Source: Streptomyces sp. CoH27 | GTDB lineage: Bacteria; Actinomycetota; Actinomycetes; Streptomycetales; Streptomycetaceae | Direction: 5' to 3' | Length of the DNA: 39,092 bases | NCBI RefSeq assembly: GCF_020181035.1 | Contig: NZ_JAIQYY010000043.1 | Coordinates: 6,301-45,392, forward strand | Shown: piece after piece, positions 16,110-24,245 of the stretch | Layout of the letters: each line of letters starts with the position of its first letter | Position numbering within the stretch: position 1 is the stretch's first letter | Notes under the pieces: model-generated | Seen by the model: only the letters and a program-made list of their open reading frames with translations | Database searches by the model: none | Told to the model about the DNA's origin: nothing | Translations under genes and position numbers: made by a program

Positions 16110-17006
16110 ATGTCCGCAAAAGCCGACATAGGACGTTTGTATTCGGCGGTGTCGGAGGCGGCCGGGCTGCTGGACATACCCTGCTCGCACGACAGGATGT
16201 GGCCCGCCCTGACCGCGTTCCAGGACGTCATCGCCTCCCCCCTCGTCTTCAACATGGTGACCAGTGGGGGCCACATCGGCGAGATGTCCTTCGACTTCAT
16301 GATGTCTCCGAGCGCCGGGGACCCCTACGCGCACGCCCTGGCGCACGGTCTGGTCGAGGAGACGGACCATCCCGTCCGCGGCCTCTTCCCGGACATCCAG
16401 GCGCGCTTGCCCGTGCAGAGCTTCGGCGTCGACTACGGAATCACCCGCGGCTTCAACAAGGCCTACGCCTTCTTCCCGCTGAGCGATCTGCAGGCACTGG
16501 CCCGGCTCGCCGAAATCCCGTCCATGCCCCGCGCCCTGTCCGACCACGCGGGCACGTTCGCCGCGTACGGCCTGGACGGCAAGGTGTCGGCCATCGCGAT
16601 CGACTACCGGCGCAGGACGTGGAACGTGTACTTCAACGGCCTCTCCGGCGAACACGTCGGGCGCACGACCGTCCTGCCGATGCTCCGCGCATTCGGCCTG
16701 CCGGAGCCGAGCGAGCTGATGCTGGACTTCATCGAGACCTCGTCGGCGCTGTACCCCACCTTCCGCTGGGACGGCACGAAGATCGAGCGGATCAGCTTCT
16801 CCACGCGGACCACGGACCCGGCGGCACTTCCCGCCCGCGTCGAGCCGCAACTGGAGAAGTTCGCCAGGAGCGCGCCGTACACGTACGAGGGTGACCGTGT
16901 CCTCGTCTACGCCGGCGCCCTGTCGCCCGGCGAGGAGTACTACAAGCTCGCGGCCTACTACCAGATGGCCGCCCAAGCGCACGACCGGGTCCGCGCCGCG
17001 AGCTGA
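16110..17006 (+). CDS. ABBA-type aromatic prenyltransferase (CloQ/NphB family)
   Basis: 298 residues, a normal length for the soluble, DDxxD-less ABBA barrel enzymes. Strong similarity to NphB is visible: start ADIGRLYSAVSEAAGLL, FNKAYAFFPLSD, LAEIPSMP, YPTFRWDGTKIERISF and the C-terminal LSPGEEYYKLAAYYQ. These enzymes attach a dimethylallyl or geranyl group to a hydroxylated aromatic (naphthalene, phenazine, aminobenzoate and similar), with or without Mg2+. It is cytosolic. Start ATG 16110 is preceded by GGGGG. It is divergent from the DnrK-like methyltransferase across 210 bp, which points to one shared pathway. No aromatic-forming synthase lies in the window, so the acceptor is unknown. 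Confidence 0.92.
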   Translation: MSAKADIGRLYSAVSEAAGLLDIPCSHDRMWPALTAFQDVIASPLVFNMVTSGGHIGEMSFDFMMSPSAGDPYAHALAHGLVEETDHPVRGLFPDIQARLPVQSFGVDYGITRGFNKAYAFFPLSDLQALARLAEIPSMPRALSDHAGTFAAYGLDGKVSAIAIDYRRRTWNVYFNGLSGEHVGRTTVLPMLRAFGLPEPSELMLDFIETSSALYPTFRWDGTKIERISFSTRTTDPAALPARVEPQLEKFARSAPYTYEGDRVLVYAGALSPGEEYYKLAAYYQMAAQAHDRVRAAS

Positions 17007-17011
17007 GGCGG

Positions 17012-17054
17012 ACCGAGGGCCGTTCGTCCACCGAGGGCCGTTCGTCCACCGAGG
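17012..17054. repeat. 18-bp direct repeat, 2.4 copies
   Basis: ACCGAGGGCCGTTCGTCC occurs at 17012-17029 and 17030-17047 and is followed by a partial copy ACCGAGG. It fills the gap between the convergent prenyltransferase and EboF-like genes and contains no strong hairpin. Confidence 0.75.
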
Positions 17055-17095
17055 TCGCCGACGCGGTCGTCCCCACCGACGACCCGGTTCACCCA

Positions 17096-18502
17096 TCAGA
17101 GCCGCCCGCCGCCGCCCGGCGACGCCAGGGCCAGCAGCAGGTCTTTGACCTCGGTCGCCGCACAGCGTTCGCGGGCGCCGCGGGGGTCGGAGCACAGCAG
17201 GACCGGGCCGTCCTGCGGGTCGGCGGGCAGTCGGCCGTGGGTGCCGCGTACGGCGGCGGCGCCCGCGTCCAGGCCGATCGCGCTCATCAGGTACCGCATG
17301 CCCAGCTTCTTGCGCGCCAGCGCCATCGCGGTCCGGGCCTTTGCGGCGAGGGGTGCCGCGGGGTCGAAGAACAGCTCGGCGGGGTCGTAGCCGGGCTTGC
17401 GGTGGATCTCCACCAGCCGGGCGAAGTCCGGGGCGCGGTCGTCGTCGAGCCAGTAGTAGTAGGTGAACCAGGCGTCCGGCTCGGCGACGAGAACGAGGTC
17501 CCCGGCCCGCGGATGGTCCAGGCCCTGCGCCGCCTTCTCCTCCTCTCCCAGCACCTCGGCGACGCCGGGCAGGCCGGCGCAGAGCTTGCGCACCAGGGGC
17601 AGGTCCTCGGGATCGGCGACGTAGACGTGCGCGATCTGGTGGTCGGCGACGGCGAACGCGCGCGACGTCCACGGGTCCAGGTACTCCATGCCGGCCTGGG
17701 TGTGCACGCGCAGCAGGTTCTCGCGGCGCAGTGCCCGGTTGACGTCGACCGGACGACTGGCCGGGGTGATGCCGTACTCCGACAGCGCCACCACGGTCGC
17801 GCCGCGCCTGCGGGCCGCGTCGAGCAGCGGCCCGAGCACCGCGTCCAGCTTCGCCGCGGCGGACGCGGCCTTGCGCCCGTACGGGCCGAACCGCTGCAGG
17901 TCGTAGTCGAGGTGCGGTACGTACACCAGCGTCAGGTCCGGATCGTGACGCGCCATGATCTGCTGCGCGGCGCGGCAGATCCACTCGGACGAGGCCAGGC
18001 CCGCGCCCGGACCCCAGTAGCTGAACAGCGGGAACGCACCCAGCGAGGCGGTGAGTTCGTCGTGCAGTTCCGGGGGATCGGTGTAGCAGTCGGGGTCCTT
18101 GCGGCCGTCGGCGTGATAGACCGGGCGCGGAGTCACCGTCCAGTCGGTGTCCGCCCCCATCGCGTACCACCAGCAGATGTTGGCGACCGTGTACCCGGGA
18201 TGGCGCCGGCGCGCCGCGTCCCACAGCTTGTCCCCGCCCACGAGCGCGTTGTGCTGGCGCCACAGTAGGACTTCGCCGAGGTCGCGGAAGTACCAGCCGT
18301 TGCCGACGATGCCGTGCTCGCTCGGCGGTGCGCCGGTGAGCAGCGTGGCCTGCACGGAGCAGGTGACCGCGGGCAGGACCGGGGCGAGCTGGGCCTGCCA
18401 GCCCGTGCGGGCGATCGCGGCCAGCCGCGGCATGTGCCTGAGCAGACGCGGAGTGAGCCCGACGACGTCGAGCACGACGAGGGGGGTGGGCCGGGGGGTC
18501 AC
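17096..18502 (-). CDS. EboF-like alkaline phosphatase-superfamily phosphodiesterase
   Basis: 468 residues; GTG 18502 overlaps the upstream stop by GTGA. The alkaline phosphatase/NPP fold is indicated by LVVLDVVGLTP (metal Asp), LPAVTCSVQATLLTG with the catalytic Thr, SEHGIVGNGWYF and YVPHLDYDLQRFGP. Where most relatives have SDHGM, this protein reads LSEYGI, followed by VADHQIAHVYV, so the metal site is partly altered. The ebo cassette of other bacteria ends with just such a nucleotide pyrophosphatase/phosphodiesterase (EboF). Role in the pathway is unproven. It is the last of seven overlapping genes. Confidence 0.8.
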   Translation of the reverse strand: MTPRPTPLVVLDVVGLTPRLLRHMPRLAAIARTGWQAQLAPVLPAVTCSVQATLLTGAPPSEHGIVGNGWYFRDLGEVLLWRQHNALVGGDKLWDAARRRHPGYTVANICWWYAMGADTDWTVTPRPVYHADGRKDPDCYTDPPELHDELTASLGAFPLFSYWGPGAGLASSEWICRAAQQIMARHDPDLTLVYVPHLDYDLQRFGPYGRKAASAAAKLDAVLGPLLDAARRRGATVVALSEYGITPASRPVDVNRALRRENLLRVHTQAGMEYLDPWTSRAFAVADHQIAHVYVADPEDLPLVRKLCAGLPGVAEVLGEEEKAAQGLDHPRAGDLVLVAEPDAWFTYYYWLDDDRAPDFARLVEIHRKPGYDPAELFFDPAAPLAAKARTAMALARKKLGMRYLMSAIGLDAGAAAVRGTHGRLPADPQDGPVLLCSDPRGARERCAATEVKDLLLALASPGGGGRL

Positions 18503-19668
18503 TGGATCATCTCCCTCACGGGTTGTTCACGCAGGCCCAGGGCGAGCAGTTCGTCCCGGGCGAAGGCCACCTCGGCGGCGATGCCCTCGGCCAACCGGTC
18601 GGGGCCGGTGGGACGTTGGTCCGGCGGCAGCACGTTCCAGGTGTACGTCTCCACCTCCAGGTGGTCGCATACGGCCGTGTCGCCGCCGACGAGCCCGGCC
18701 AGCGCACCGCGCAGCACGTCGAGGGTGGCGTGCAGCGGCGGCTGCGGGGCGGCGTGCAGCGGCACGTGGTAGTGCACCCGCCACGGCCCCGGAAAGCCGG
18801 CGTCGAGCGCCTCGGGAAGGTCGTCGGCGGCCTGCCCGGCGGCGGAGCGCGTCTGGTGCAGAAACCGGGGTTCGGCGTACCCGCGCAGCGCGGCGCCCGT
18901 CGCGGCCTGCTCCGGATGGTCGGCGCCGAGGGCGGCGGACACCTGCACCTTCACCACCGGCAGGCCCGCCCCGGCCAGCCGGGCCAGCGCGGCGCCCGGG
19001 TCCTCCCACCCGCACGCCAGGTGGGCCAGGTCCAGGCACACGCCGAGGTAACGGGTGTCGATGCCGGACAGCCCGGCAACCACCTGCTCGGTGGTCTCCA
19101 TGACGCAGCCGGGTTCCGGCTCGAACCCGACGCGGATCAGCCGCCCGGTGCGCGCGTGCACGGCCGCCAGCCGGTCCGCCAGTTCGGCGAGTCGCCGCCC
19201 GGCCGCCGCCCGGTGCCGCGCCGTCCAGGGCGTGCGCCAGGCCAGCGGCAGCGTGGACACCGAGCCGCGGGCGGCGTCGTCGGGAAGCAGCCCGGCCAGC
19301 ACCCGGGCCAGGTCGACCGTGTAGTCCATGCGTTCGCCGGTCAGCCAGTCCGGCTGGTACACGGCGTGCTTGACCACCGGGGCGTGGAAGGCGCCGTAGG
19401 GGAAGCCGTTGAGGGTGACGACCTCCAGCCCGCGCGCGTCGAGGTCCCGGCGCAGCCCGGCCAGCGCGGCGGGGTCGGCGGCGAGCTGCGCGGCGACAGG
19501 CGCGGCCAGCCACAGCCCGACCCCGAGCCGGTCGGCGCCCAGCACCCGGCGTGCGCTCACCGCGTACGTGTCGAGCTGCCCGACGATCTCGGGCAGGTCC
19601 TCGCCGGCGTGGACGTTGGTGCAGTAACCGAGGTGAATCGTCTGCCCGTCCCGATGCCGCAGCCGCAT
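18499..19668 (-). CDS. EboE-like metabolite traffic protein (xylose isomerase-like TIM barrel)
   Basis: 389 residues, the usual EboE length. It begins HLGYCTNVHAGEDLPEIVGQ and continues in an AP-endonuclease-2/xylose-isomerase TIM barrel with metal-ligand motifs VGFEPEPGC, LGVCLDLAHLACGW and VKVQVSAAL. EboE belongs to the conserved ebo cluster, implicated in cyanobacteria in moving a scytonemin precursor to the periplasm. Its chemistry is not settled. The ATG shares one base with the TatD-like stop (TGATG), so the genes are translationally coupled. Confidence 0.82.
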   Translation of the reverse strand: MRLRHRDGQTIHLGYCTNVHAGEDLPEIVGQLDTYAVSARRVLGADRLGVGLWLAAPVAAQLAADPAALAGLRRDLDARGLEVVTLNGFPYGAFHAPVVKHAVYQPDWLTGERMDYTVDLARVLAGLLPDDAARGSVSTLPLAWRTPWTARHRAAAGRRLAELADRLAAVHARTGRLIRVGFEPEPGCVMETTEQVVAGLSGIDTRYLGVCLDLAHLACGWEDPGAALARLAGAGLPVVKVQVSAALGADHPEQAATGAALRGYAEPRFLHQTRSAAGQAADDLPEALDAGFPGPWRVHYHVPLHAAPQPPLHATLDVLRGALAGLVGGDTAVCDHLEVETYTWNVLPPDQRPTGPDRLAEGIAAEVAFARDELLALGLREQPVREMIQ

Positions 19669-20543
19669 CAGCTGCCCCCGCGGGCGATGGAGTTGCCGGC
19701 GAACACCGGGGCCGGCGCGTTCGCCCCGGACGCCGCCCCGGCCTCCGTCCCGGCGATCTCCAGCCGTCCGGACTGGCCGTAGAACTCCACAGGGTTGCGC
19801 CACAGCACCCGGTCCACGTCGTCGTCGGTGAAGCCGGCGGCCAGCATGGCCTGCCCGGTGCTCCGGGTGAGCAGCGGGTCGCTGCGGCCCCAGTCGGCGG
19901 CGGAGTTCACCAGCATCCGGTCCGGCCCGTACTCGCGCAGCACCGCCGCCATGCGGTCCGGCGACATCTTGGTGTCCGGGTAGATGGAGAACCCCATCCA
20001 GCAGCCGCTGTCGGCGACCAGGCCCACGGTCACCTCGTTGAGATGGTCGACGACGACCCGTCCGGGCTCGATGCCGGACTCCTTGATCACGTCCAGCGTG
20101 CGCCGGGTGCCGCGCTGCTTGTCGCGGTGCGGGGTGTGCACCAGCACCGGCAGACCGTGCTCGACAGCCAGTTGGAGCTGGGCCGCGAACACCTCGTCCT
20201 CCTCCGGCGTCATCGAGTCGTAGCCGACCTCGCCCACCGCCACCACCCCGTCCATCGCCAGGTAGCGCGGCAGCACACCGAGCACCTCGCGGCAGCGCGG
20301 GTCGTTGGCCTCCTTGGGGTTCAGCGCGATGGCGCAGTGGTGGCGGATGCCGAACTGGCTCGCGCGGAACGGCTCCCAGCCGGTCAGCGCGTCGAAGTAG
20401 TCGGTGAACGACCCGGCGTTGGTGCGCGGCTGGCCGAGCCAGAAGGCCGGCTCGACCAGTGCGCGCACCCCGGCCGCCGCCATGCGCTCGTAGTCGTCGG
20501 TGGTCCGAGAGGTCATGTGGATGTGTGGGTCGAAGATGCGCAT
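19668..20543 (-). CDS. EboB-like TatD-family hydrolase
   Basis: 291 residues. The metal-dependent hydrolase start MRIFDPHIHMTSRTTDDYERM contains the HxH pair (His7, His9). Further ligands are expected in VGEVGYD, LVHTPHRD and VVDHLNE, all typical of TatD/amidohydrolase-like barrels, and a GxxNSAADWG region follows. In the ebo cassette this is the EboB component. The substrate is unknown. The 3' end carries an Ala/Gly-rich tail. The gene overlaps both neighbours by a single base (TGATG at 20543 and 19668). Confidence 0.82.
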   Translation of the reverse strand: MRIFDPHIHMTSRTTDDYERMAAAGVRALVEPAFWLGQPRTNAGSFTDYFDALTGWEPFRASQFGIRHHCAIALNPKEANDPRCREVLGVLPRYLAMDGVVAVGEVGYDSMTPEEDEVFAAQLQLAVEHGLPVLVHTPHRDKQRGTRRTLDVIKESGIEPGRVVVDHLNEVTVGLVADSGCWMGFSIYPDTKMSPDRMAAVLREYGPDRMLVNSAADWGRSDPLLTRSTGQAMLAAGFTDDDVDRVLWRNPVEFYGQSGRLEIAGTEAGAASGANAPAPVFAGNSIARGGS

Positions 20544-21244
20544 CAGACTGCCTCCTCCTCGCGCTCGCCGGGCCGTGCCGGTGCCCGCTCGCCGGACCGT
20601 GCCGGCATCGGGTCGCCGATCAGCGCCAGCAGGGCGATCGCGTCGTCGGGCATGGTCCGTCCGGCGGCACGCCGTTCGTCGTCCAGGTCGGCCAGCATCC
20701 GGGCCAGTTCGCCGTCGGCGCGCCGGTCCAGATCGGCCACCGCGGTCAGTGATATGTCCATGAACACGCACTTGAGCACGGCCTGCCGCCACATCCCGTC
20801 GTCGAGATGGCGGGCATACGGTCCTACGGCGGCCGCGACCAGCCGCGGGTCGTTGGTGCGGATCGCGTCGTGGAGCAGGTCCACCGCGCCGGACCCGATG
20901 TCCAGGCCGGGCAGGGCGCGGAGCACCGCGCGCTTCTCGGCCGCGCCGCCGTACCGGTACAGCGTGCCGACCTGCTCGGCCAGCGCCGCGCCACGCAGCG
21001 GCAGCGCGGTCAGCAGCAGGACACGGGCCGCGTCGTCGACGCTCCAGCCCGCCGGTCCGGGGCCGGTGCCAGGGAGCGGGCCCCGGCCGCACCGCCTGCC
21101 CACGGCGGGGAACAGCGCGGCGATCGCGGCCGGGTCCTGTGTCACCCGCCGCTCGGCCTCGTCCAGCCACGCCGGGTCCGCGACCCGGTCCTTCAGGTCT
21201 TCGCGTACGTCTGCCAGTACGTCTGTGAGATGTCCGCCGGTCAC
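20543..21244 (-). CDS. EboA-like protein
   Basis: 233 residues, the typical EboA length; GTG 21244 overlaps the upstream stop as GTGA. It is an all-helical protein with no catalytic motif: WLDEAERRVTQDPAAIAALF, VDDAARVLLLTALPL, YRYGGAAEKRAVLRALPGLD, LLHDAIRTNDPRLVAAAVGP and VLKCVFMDISLTAVADLDRR. These blocks match EboA-domain proteins. The C-terminus carries a repetitive PARSGERAPARPGERE tail that looks lineage-specific. EboA probably acts as a structural or adaptor part of the cassette. Confidence 0.8.
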   Translation of the reverse strand: MTGGHLTDVLADVREDLKDRVADPAWLDEAERRVTQDPAAIAALFPAVGRRCGRGPLPGTGPGPAGWSVDDAARVLLLTALPLRGAALAEQVGTLYRYGGAAEKRAVLRALPGLDIGSGAVDLLHDAIRTNDPRLVAAAVGPYARHLDDGMWRQAVLKCVFMDISLTAVADLDRRADGELARMLADLDDERRAAGRTMPDDAIALLALIGDPMPARSGERAPARPGEREEEAV

Positions 21245-22134
21245 TGCGGGACCTCCTCCGCTTCACGGGTTGAGCCCAGAGCCTCGGCCGCGGCGCGGGC
21301 GGCGGTGAGGAACGCCAGCGAGTCGCGTGCGACCGTGGGCGCGGCATGGGAGTGGCGGGGCAGCTCCACGGCCGTCAGCCCGCCGTACCCGGCTTCGGCG
21401 AGGGCGCGCAGCGCGGGCGGGAATTCGATCTCGCCGGTCCCGAACTCCAGGTGCTCGTGCACACCTCGCCGCATGTCGTCGATCTGCACGTTGACGATGT
21501 GCGGACCGGCCACGGCCACGCAGTCCGCCACCGGCCGCGGCTCGACGCACCGCAGGTGCCCGATGTCGAGGGTGAGGCCGAAGCAGCCCGGCGCGCCGAG
21601 CCTGCCGCGCAGCGTGAACCACTCGTCGATCGTCTCCACCAGCATGCCGGGCTCCGGTTCAAAACCCAGCCGCACACCCGCGGCGTCCGCCGCGGCCACC
21701 ACCTCGGCGCAGCCCCGCACCAGGCGGTCCCAGGCCCGCTCCCGCGGCACCGCGGCGGGCCGGACACCGGCCCAGAACGAGACGGCCTCCGCCCCCAGGT
21801 CCGCTGCGATGCGTACGGCCCGCCGCAGGAAGTCCAGCCGGAGCGCGGGTTCGTCGTCGAGCAGGGTCGGGGCGTGCTTGTGCCACGGGTCGAGCAGGTA
21901 CCGGGCACCGGTTTCGACGACGACGCCGAGCCCGAGCCGGTCCAGCCGCGCCGCCAGGGCCTCGGTGCGGCGGGGCAGGTCCTCGGCGAACGGGTCGAGG
22001 TGGTGGTGGTCGAGGGTGAGCGCGACGCCTTCGTAGCCGAGATCGGCGATGACGGCGAGCGCGTCCTCCAGCCGGTGGTTGGCGAACCCGTTGGTGCCGT
22101 ACCCGAACCGCACGGTGGTCCCGGCGGCGCTCAT
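21241..22134 (-). CDS. Sugar phosphate isomerase/epimerase (second xylose isomerase-like barrel)
   Basis: 297 residues, start ATG 22134 overlapping the UbiA stop by ATGA. The TIM barrel begins VRFGYGTNGFANHRLEDALA; metal-ligand motifs are LGFEPEPGML, LTLDIGHLRC, NVQIDDM and VELPRHSH. It is distantly related to the EboE-like protein in the same operon (both share xFEPEPG and a D-x-x-H-L motif), which suggests an ancient duplication within the cassette. An isomerase or epimerase on a sugar or cyclitol phosphate would fit the inositol-phosphate synthase upstream; this is inference. Confidence 0.78.
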   Translation of the reverse strand: MSAAGTTVRFGYGTNGFANHRLEDALAVIADLGYEGVALTLDHHHLDPFAEDLPRRTEALAARLDRLGLGVVVETGARYLLDPWHKHAPTLLDDEPALRLDFLRRAVRIAADLGAEAVSFWAGVRPAAVPRERAWDRLVRGCAEVVAAADAAGVRLGFEPEPGMLVETIDEWFTLRGRLGAPGCFGLTLDIGHLRCVEPRPVADCVAVAGPHIVNVQIDDMRRGVHEHLEFGTGEIEFPPALRALAEAGYGGLTAVELPRHSHAAPTVARDSLAFLTAARAAAEALGSTREAEEVPQ

Positions 22135-22985
22135 GTCGGCGACATCCTGCCGGCCAGGGCCCGGCCGAGCGGTGCGCAGGCGGCCACCGCAGCGGCGGCG
22201 CCGGGACGCGCCGACCGCGCGACGAGCGCGCCCTGCAGCGCGGGCAGGCCGGTGATCCCGGCCGCGACCGCCGCCCGTACGCTGCCGGCGTCCGGCGTGG
22301 CCAGCGCCTTGACCTGGGCGTCCCCGTACCCGGCCGCGTACCAGGCGGCCAGCGACCGCACCAGCCCGGGCCGCGGCGCCCGCCCCGAGGCCGCGAGGGC
22401 GACCCCGGCCGTCCCGACCAGCGTCGCACCCGGCAGCAGCCGGCCGGCGCCGGTCACCTCCCGGCGCGACAGGGCGGTGACCGTGTACGTGTGCGCGGCG
22501 ACGGTGAGCGCCGGCGCGAGCGCGCGCCGCCAGCCGCCCCGGCGCGCGCTGGCGCCGAGGAGCACGTCGAGTCCGCGGCAGGCGGCCATGGCGGCGGGGC
22601 CGGCCGCGGTGCCCTTCAGCTTCAGGTCGTACGCCCACACCACGCCGGTCAGCGGCACCGCCACCGCGAGCGCCCGGCGGCCGCCGGCCAGGCCGGCCAG
22701 GGCGAGCCCGGCCGCGCTGAGCCCGGCCGCGACGCCCAGGGCGGCGCGCGGCGCCACCCGGCCGGACGGGATCGGCCGGCCGGGACGCTCCCCGGCGTCC
22801 AGGTCCCGGTCCGCCCAGTCGTTGGCCGCCATCCCCGCCCAGTACAGGCAGACCGCGGCCGCGGACAGTCCGGCCGTACGCGGCCCGAGGGCGCCCGCGG
22901 CGGCGGCGCCGGCTATGGCGTCCCCGGGTACCGACAGCGCGGCGGGCGCGCGGACCAGCTCCATGAGGTCCCGTGGCGTGGTCAT
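22131..22985 (-). CDS. EboC-like UbiA-superfamily membrane prenyltransferase (SCO3242 type)
   Basis: 284 residues with about seven to nine hydrophobic helices. The active-site motif is NDWADRDLDAGERPGRPIP (NDxxDxxxD and the following R/P), typical of UbiA enzymes that transfer a prenyl group from a diphosphate; the second conserved block is VVWAYDLKLKGTAAGP. It sits in the membrane. Start ATG 22985 overlaps the inositol-phosphate synthase stop (ATGA). A homologue is known to me as SCO3242 in the calcium-dependent-antibiotic region of S. coelicolor. It is distinct from the soluble ABBA enzyme at 16110, and acceptor and donor are unknown. Confidence 0.85.
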   Translation of the reverse strand: MTTPRDLMELVRAPAALSVPGDAIAGAAAAGALGPRTAGLSAAAVCLYWAGMAANDWADRDLDAGERPGRPIPSGRVAPRAALGVAAGLSAAGLALAGLAGGRRALAVAVPLTGVVWAYDLKLKGTAAGPAAMAACRGLDVLLGASARRGGWRRALAPALTVAAHTYTVTALSRREVTGAGRLLPGATLVGTAGVALAASGRAPRPGLVRSLAAWYAAGYGDAQVKALATPDAGSVRAAVAAGITGLPALQGALVARSARPGAAAAVAACAPLGRALAGRMSPT

Positions 22986-24136
22986 CGGCCGCCGCCGGTC
23001 ACGGCCGCGAGCCCGGCCAGGTACGTGCGCAGCGCCTCCCACTGGGCGTGCAGCGCGTGGTCGACGTCGCCCAGCGGGTCCTTGAAGAAGTACGCGAGCG
23101 GCGCCAGCGGGCCGGTGTCCCCGGCCGCGTGCGCGGCCAGGGTGATCCGGGCCAGGTCGAGGACGAGCGGGGCCGCGAGGGCCGAGTCGCAGCCCTGCCA
23201 GGTGAACTGCATGCACATGCCCGTGCCGAGGAAGCCGTCGAACGTGATCAGGTCCCACGCCGTCTTGAAGTCGCCGATGTCGGCCACGTAGTCGATGCGG
23301 GTGTCGCCGTCGGGCGCGTAGCCGAGGGTTTCGTGCAGCACCCGCTGCTTGCTGGCCGTCTTCGCGGCGTTGGCCCGCGGGTCCGTCAGGCTGGCGCCGT
23401 CCCCGCCGCCGAGCAGGTTGATGCCCGACCAGGAGCGGACCGCGAGGTTGCGCATCGCGAACATGGGCGCGAGCACCGACTTCAGCAGCGTCTCGCCGGT
23501 CTTGCCGTCGTGGCCGGCGTAGGGCAGGCCACGCTCGGCCGCGAGGTCGGCCAGGGCCGGCAGCCGGGCCCCGGTGGAGGGGGTGAAGTCCACGTACGAG
23601 CAGCCCGCGTCGAACGCCGCGTAGGCGTACAGCGAGCTGGGCGGCAGCACCGTGCCCGGCGCGGCCATCGCGGCGGCCAGCGTGCCGAGGTCGGCGTGCG
23701 CGGGGTGCCGTGGGGGAGCGGGTTCGGTGGAGGACACGTTGACCACCACGACCCGGTCGAGGCGGTGCCGTGCGGTGAACTCCTTGATGTCGGCCGCGAT
23801 CAGCGCGGCGGCCTCGGCCTGGGTGGCGCCGGCCGGGGCGTGCCGCAGGTTCGCCTCCACCTCGTCGAGGTCCCGCTCCAGCGCCTGCACCAGCCGGGCC
23901 GGCACGATGCCGGCGGCGGCCAGCTGCTCGGCCTTCTTGGTCAGCGGGTCCTGGGTGACGTCGTGACCGCCGAAGACCAGGTCGCCGTAGCCGGGCAGGG
24001 CCGACACGTCCAGCGCGGGATGGGCGGTCACGCAGCCCACCGGGTCGGCCAGCCCGGCGCGCAGCGCGAGCGCTCCGACCACGCTGGTGGTGGCGACGGA
24101 TCCTCGGGCGCCGATCAGCCAGATGCCAGCACGCAC
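22982..24136 (-). CDS. Inositol-3-phosphate synthase homologue (in the EboD position)
   Basis: 384 residues from GTG 24136, with GGAGG six bases upstream. The NAD-binding loop is IWLIGARGSVATTSVVGALA; other conserved blocks are VVVNVSSTEP, SLYAYAAFDAG, GHDGKTGETLLKSVLAP, SWSGINLLGGGDGASL and YFFKDPLGDVDHALHAQW, which together identify the inositol-phosphate synthase family. These enzymes cyclise glucose-6-phosphate to inositol-3-phosphate using NAD. In most ebo clusters this slot holds EboD, a 3-dehydroquinate-synthase-like sugar phosphate cyclase; here another sugar phosphate cyclase replaces it. It is the first gene of the seven-gene operon, 109 bp after the ScyD/E-like gene. Confidence 0.88.
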   Translation of the reverse strand: MRAGIWLIGARGSVATTSVVGALALRAGLADPVGCVTAHPALDVSALPGYGDLVFGGHDVTQDPLTKKAEQLAAAGIVPARLVQALERDLDEVEANLRHAPAGATQAEAAALIAADIKEFTARHRLDRVVVVNVSSTEPAPPRHPAHADLGTLAAAMAAPGTVLPPSSLYAYAAFDAGCSYVDFTPSTGARLPALADLAAERGLPYAGHDGKTGETLLKSVLAPMFAMRNLAVRSWSGINLLGGGDGASLTDPRANAAKTASKQRVLHETLGYAPDGDTRIDYVADIGDFKTAWDLITFDGFLGTGMCMQFTWQGCDSALAAPLVLDLARITLAAHAAGDTGPLAPLAYFFKDPLGDVDHALHAQWEALRTYLAGLAAVTGGGR

Positions 24137-24186
24137 GAATGTCCTCCGATCACGAGCACAGGGATGGGTCCTGCGGATGTCCGGTG

Positions 24187-24230
24187 CCGCCGCGGGCCGG
24201 GCCGGGTACGCCGACCGTGGCCCGCGGCGG
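24187..24230. terminator. Strong hairpin between the ScyD/E-like gene and the ebo-like operon
   Basis: Perfect 12-bp stem, CCGCCGCGGGCC (24187-24198) and GGCCCGCGGCGG (24219-24230), with a 20-nt loop, beginning 15 bp downstream of the ScyD/E-like stop. It probably limits read-through, which would leave the operon with its own promoter or make it partly attenuated. Confidence 0.65.
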
Positions 24231-24245
24231 GGCGACCGGAGGGGA

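Noticed and set aside
16089..18263. 724-codon minus-strand frame spanning the EboF-like gene and the prenyltransferase
   Set aside because: It is a shifted or antisense reading of two genes that have clear motifs in other frames.
19551..21308. Long plus-strand open frame over the ebo-like operon
   Set aside because: Antisense shadow of EboE, TatD and EboA coding sequence; no ribosome site or recognisable motif.
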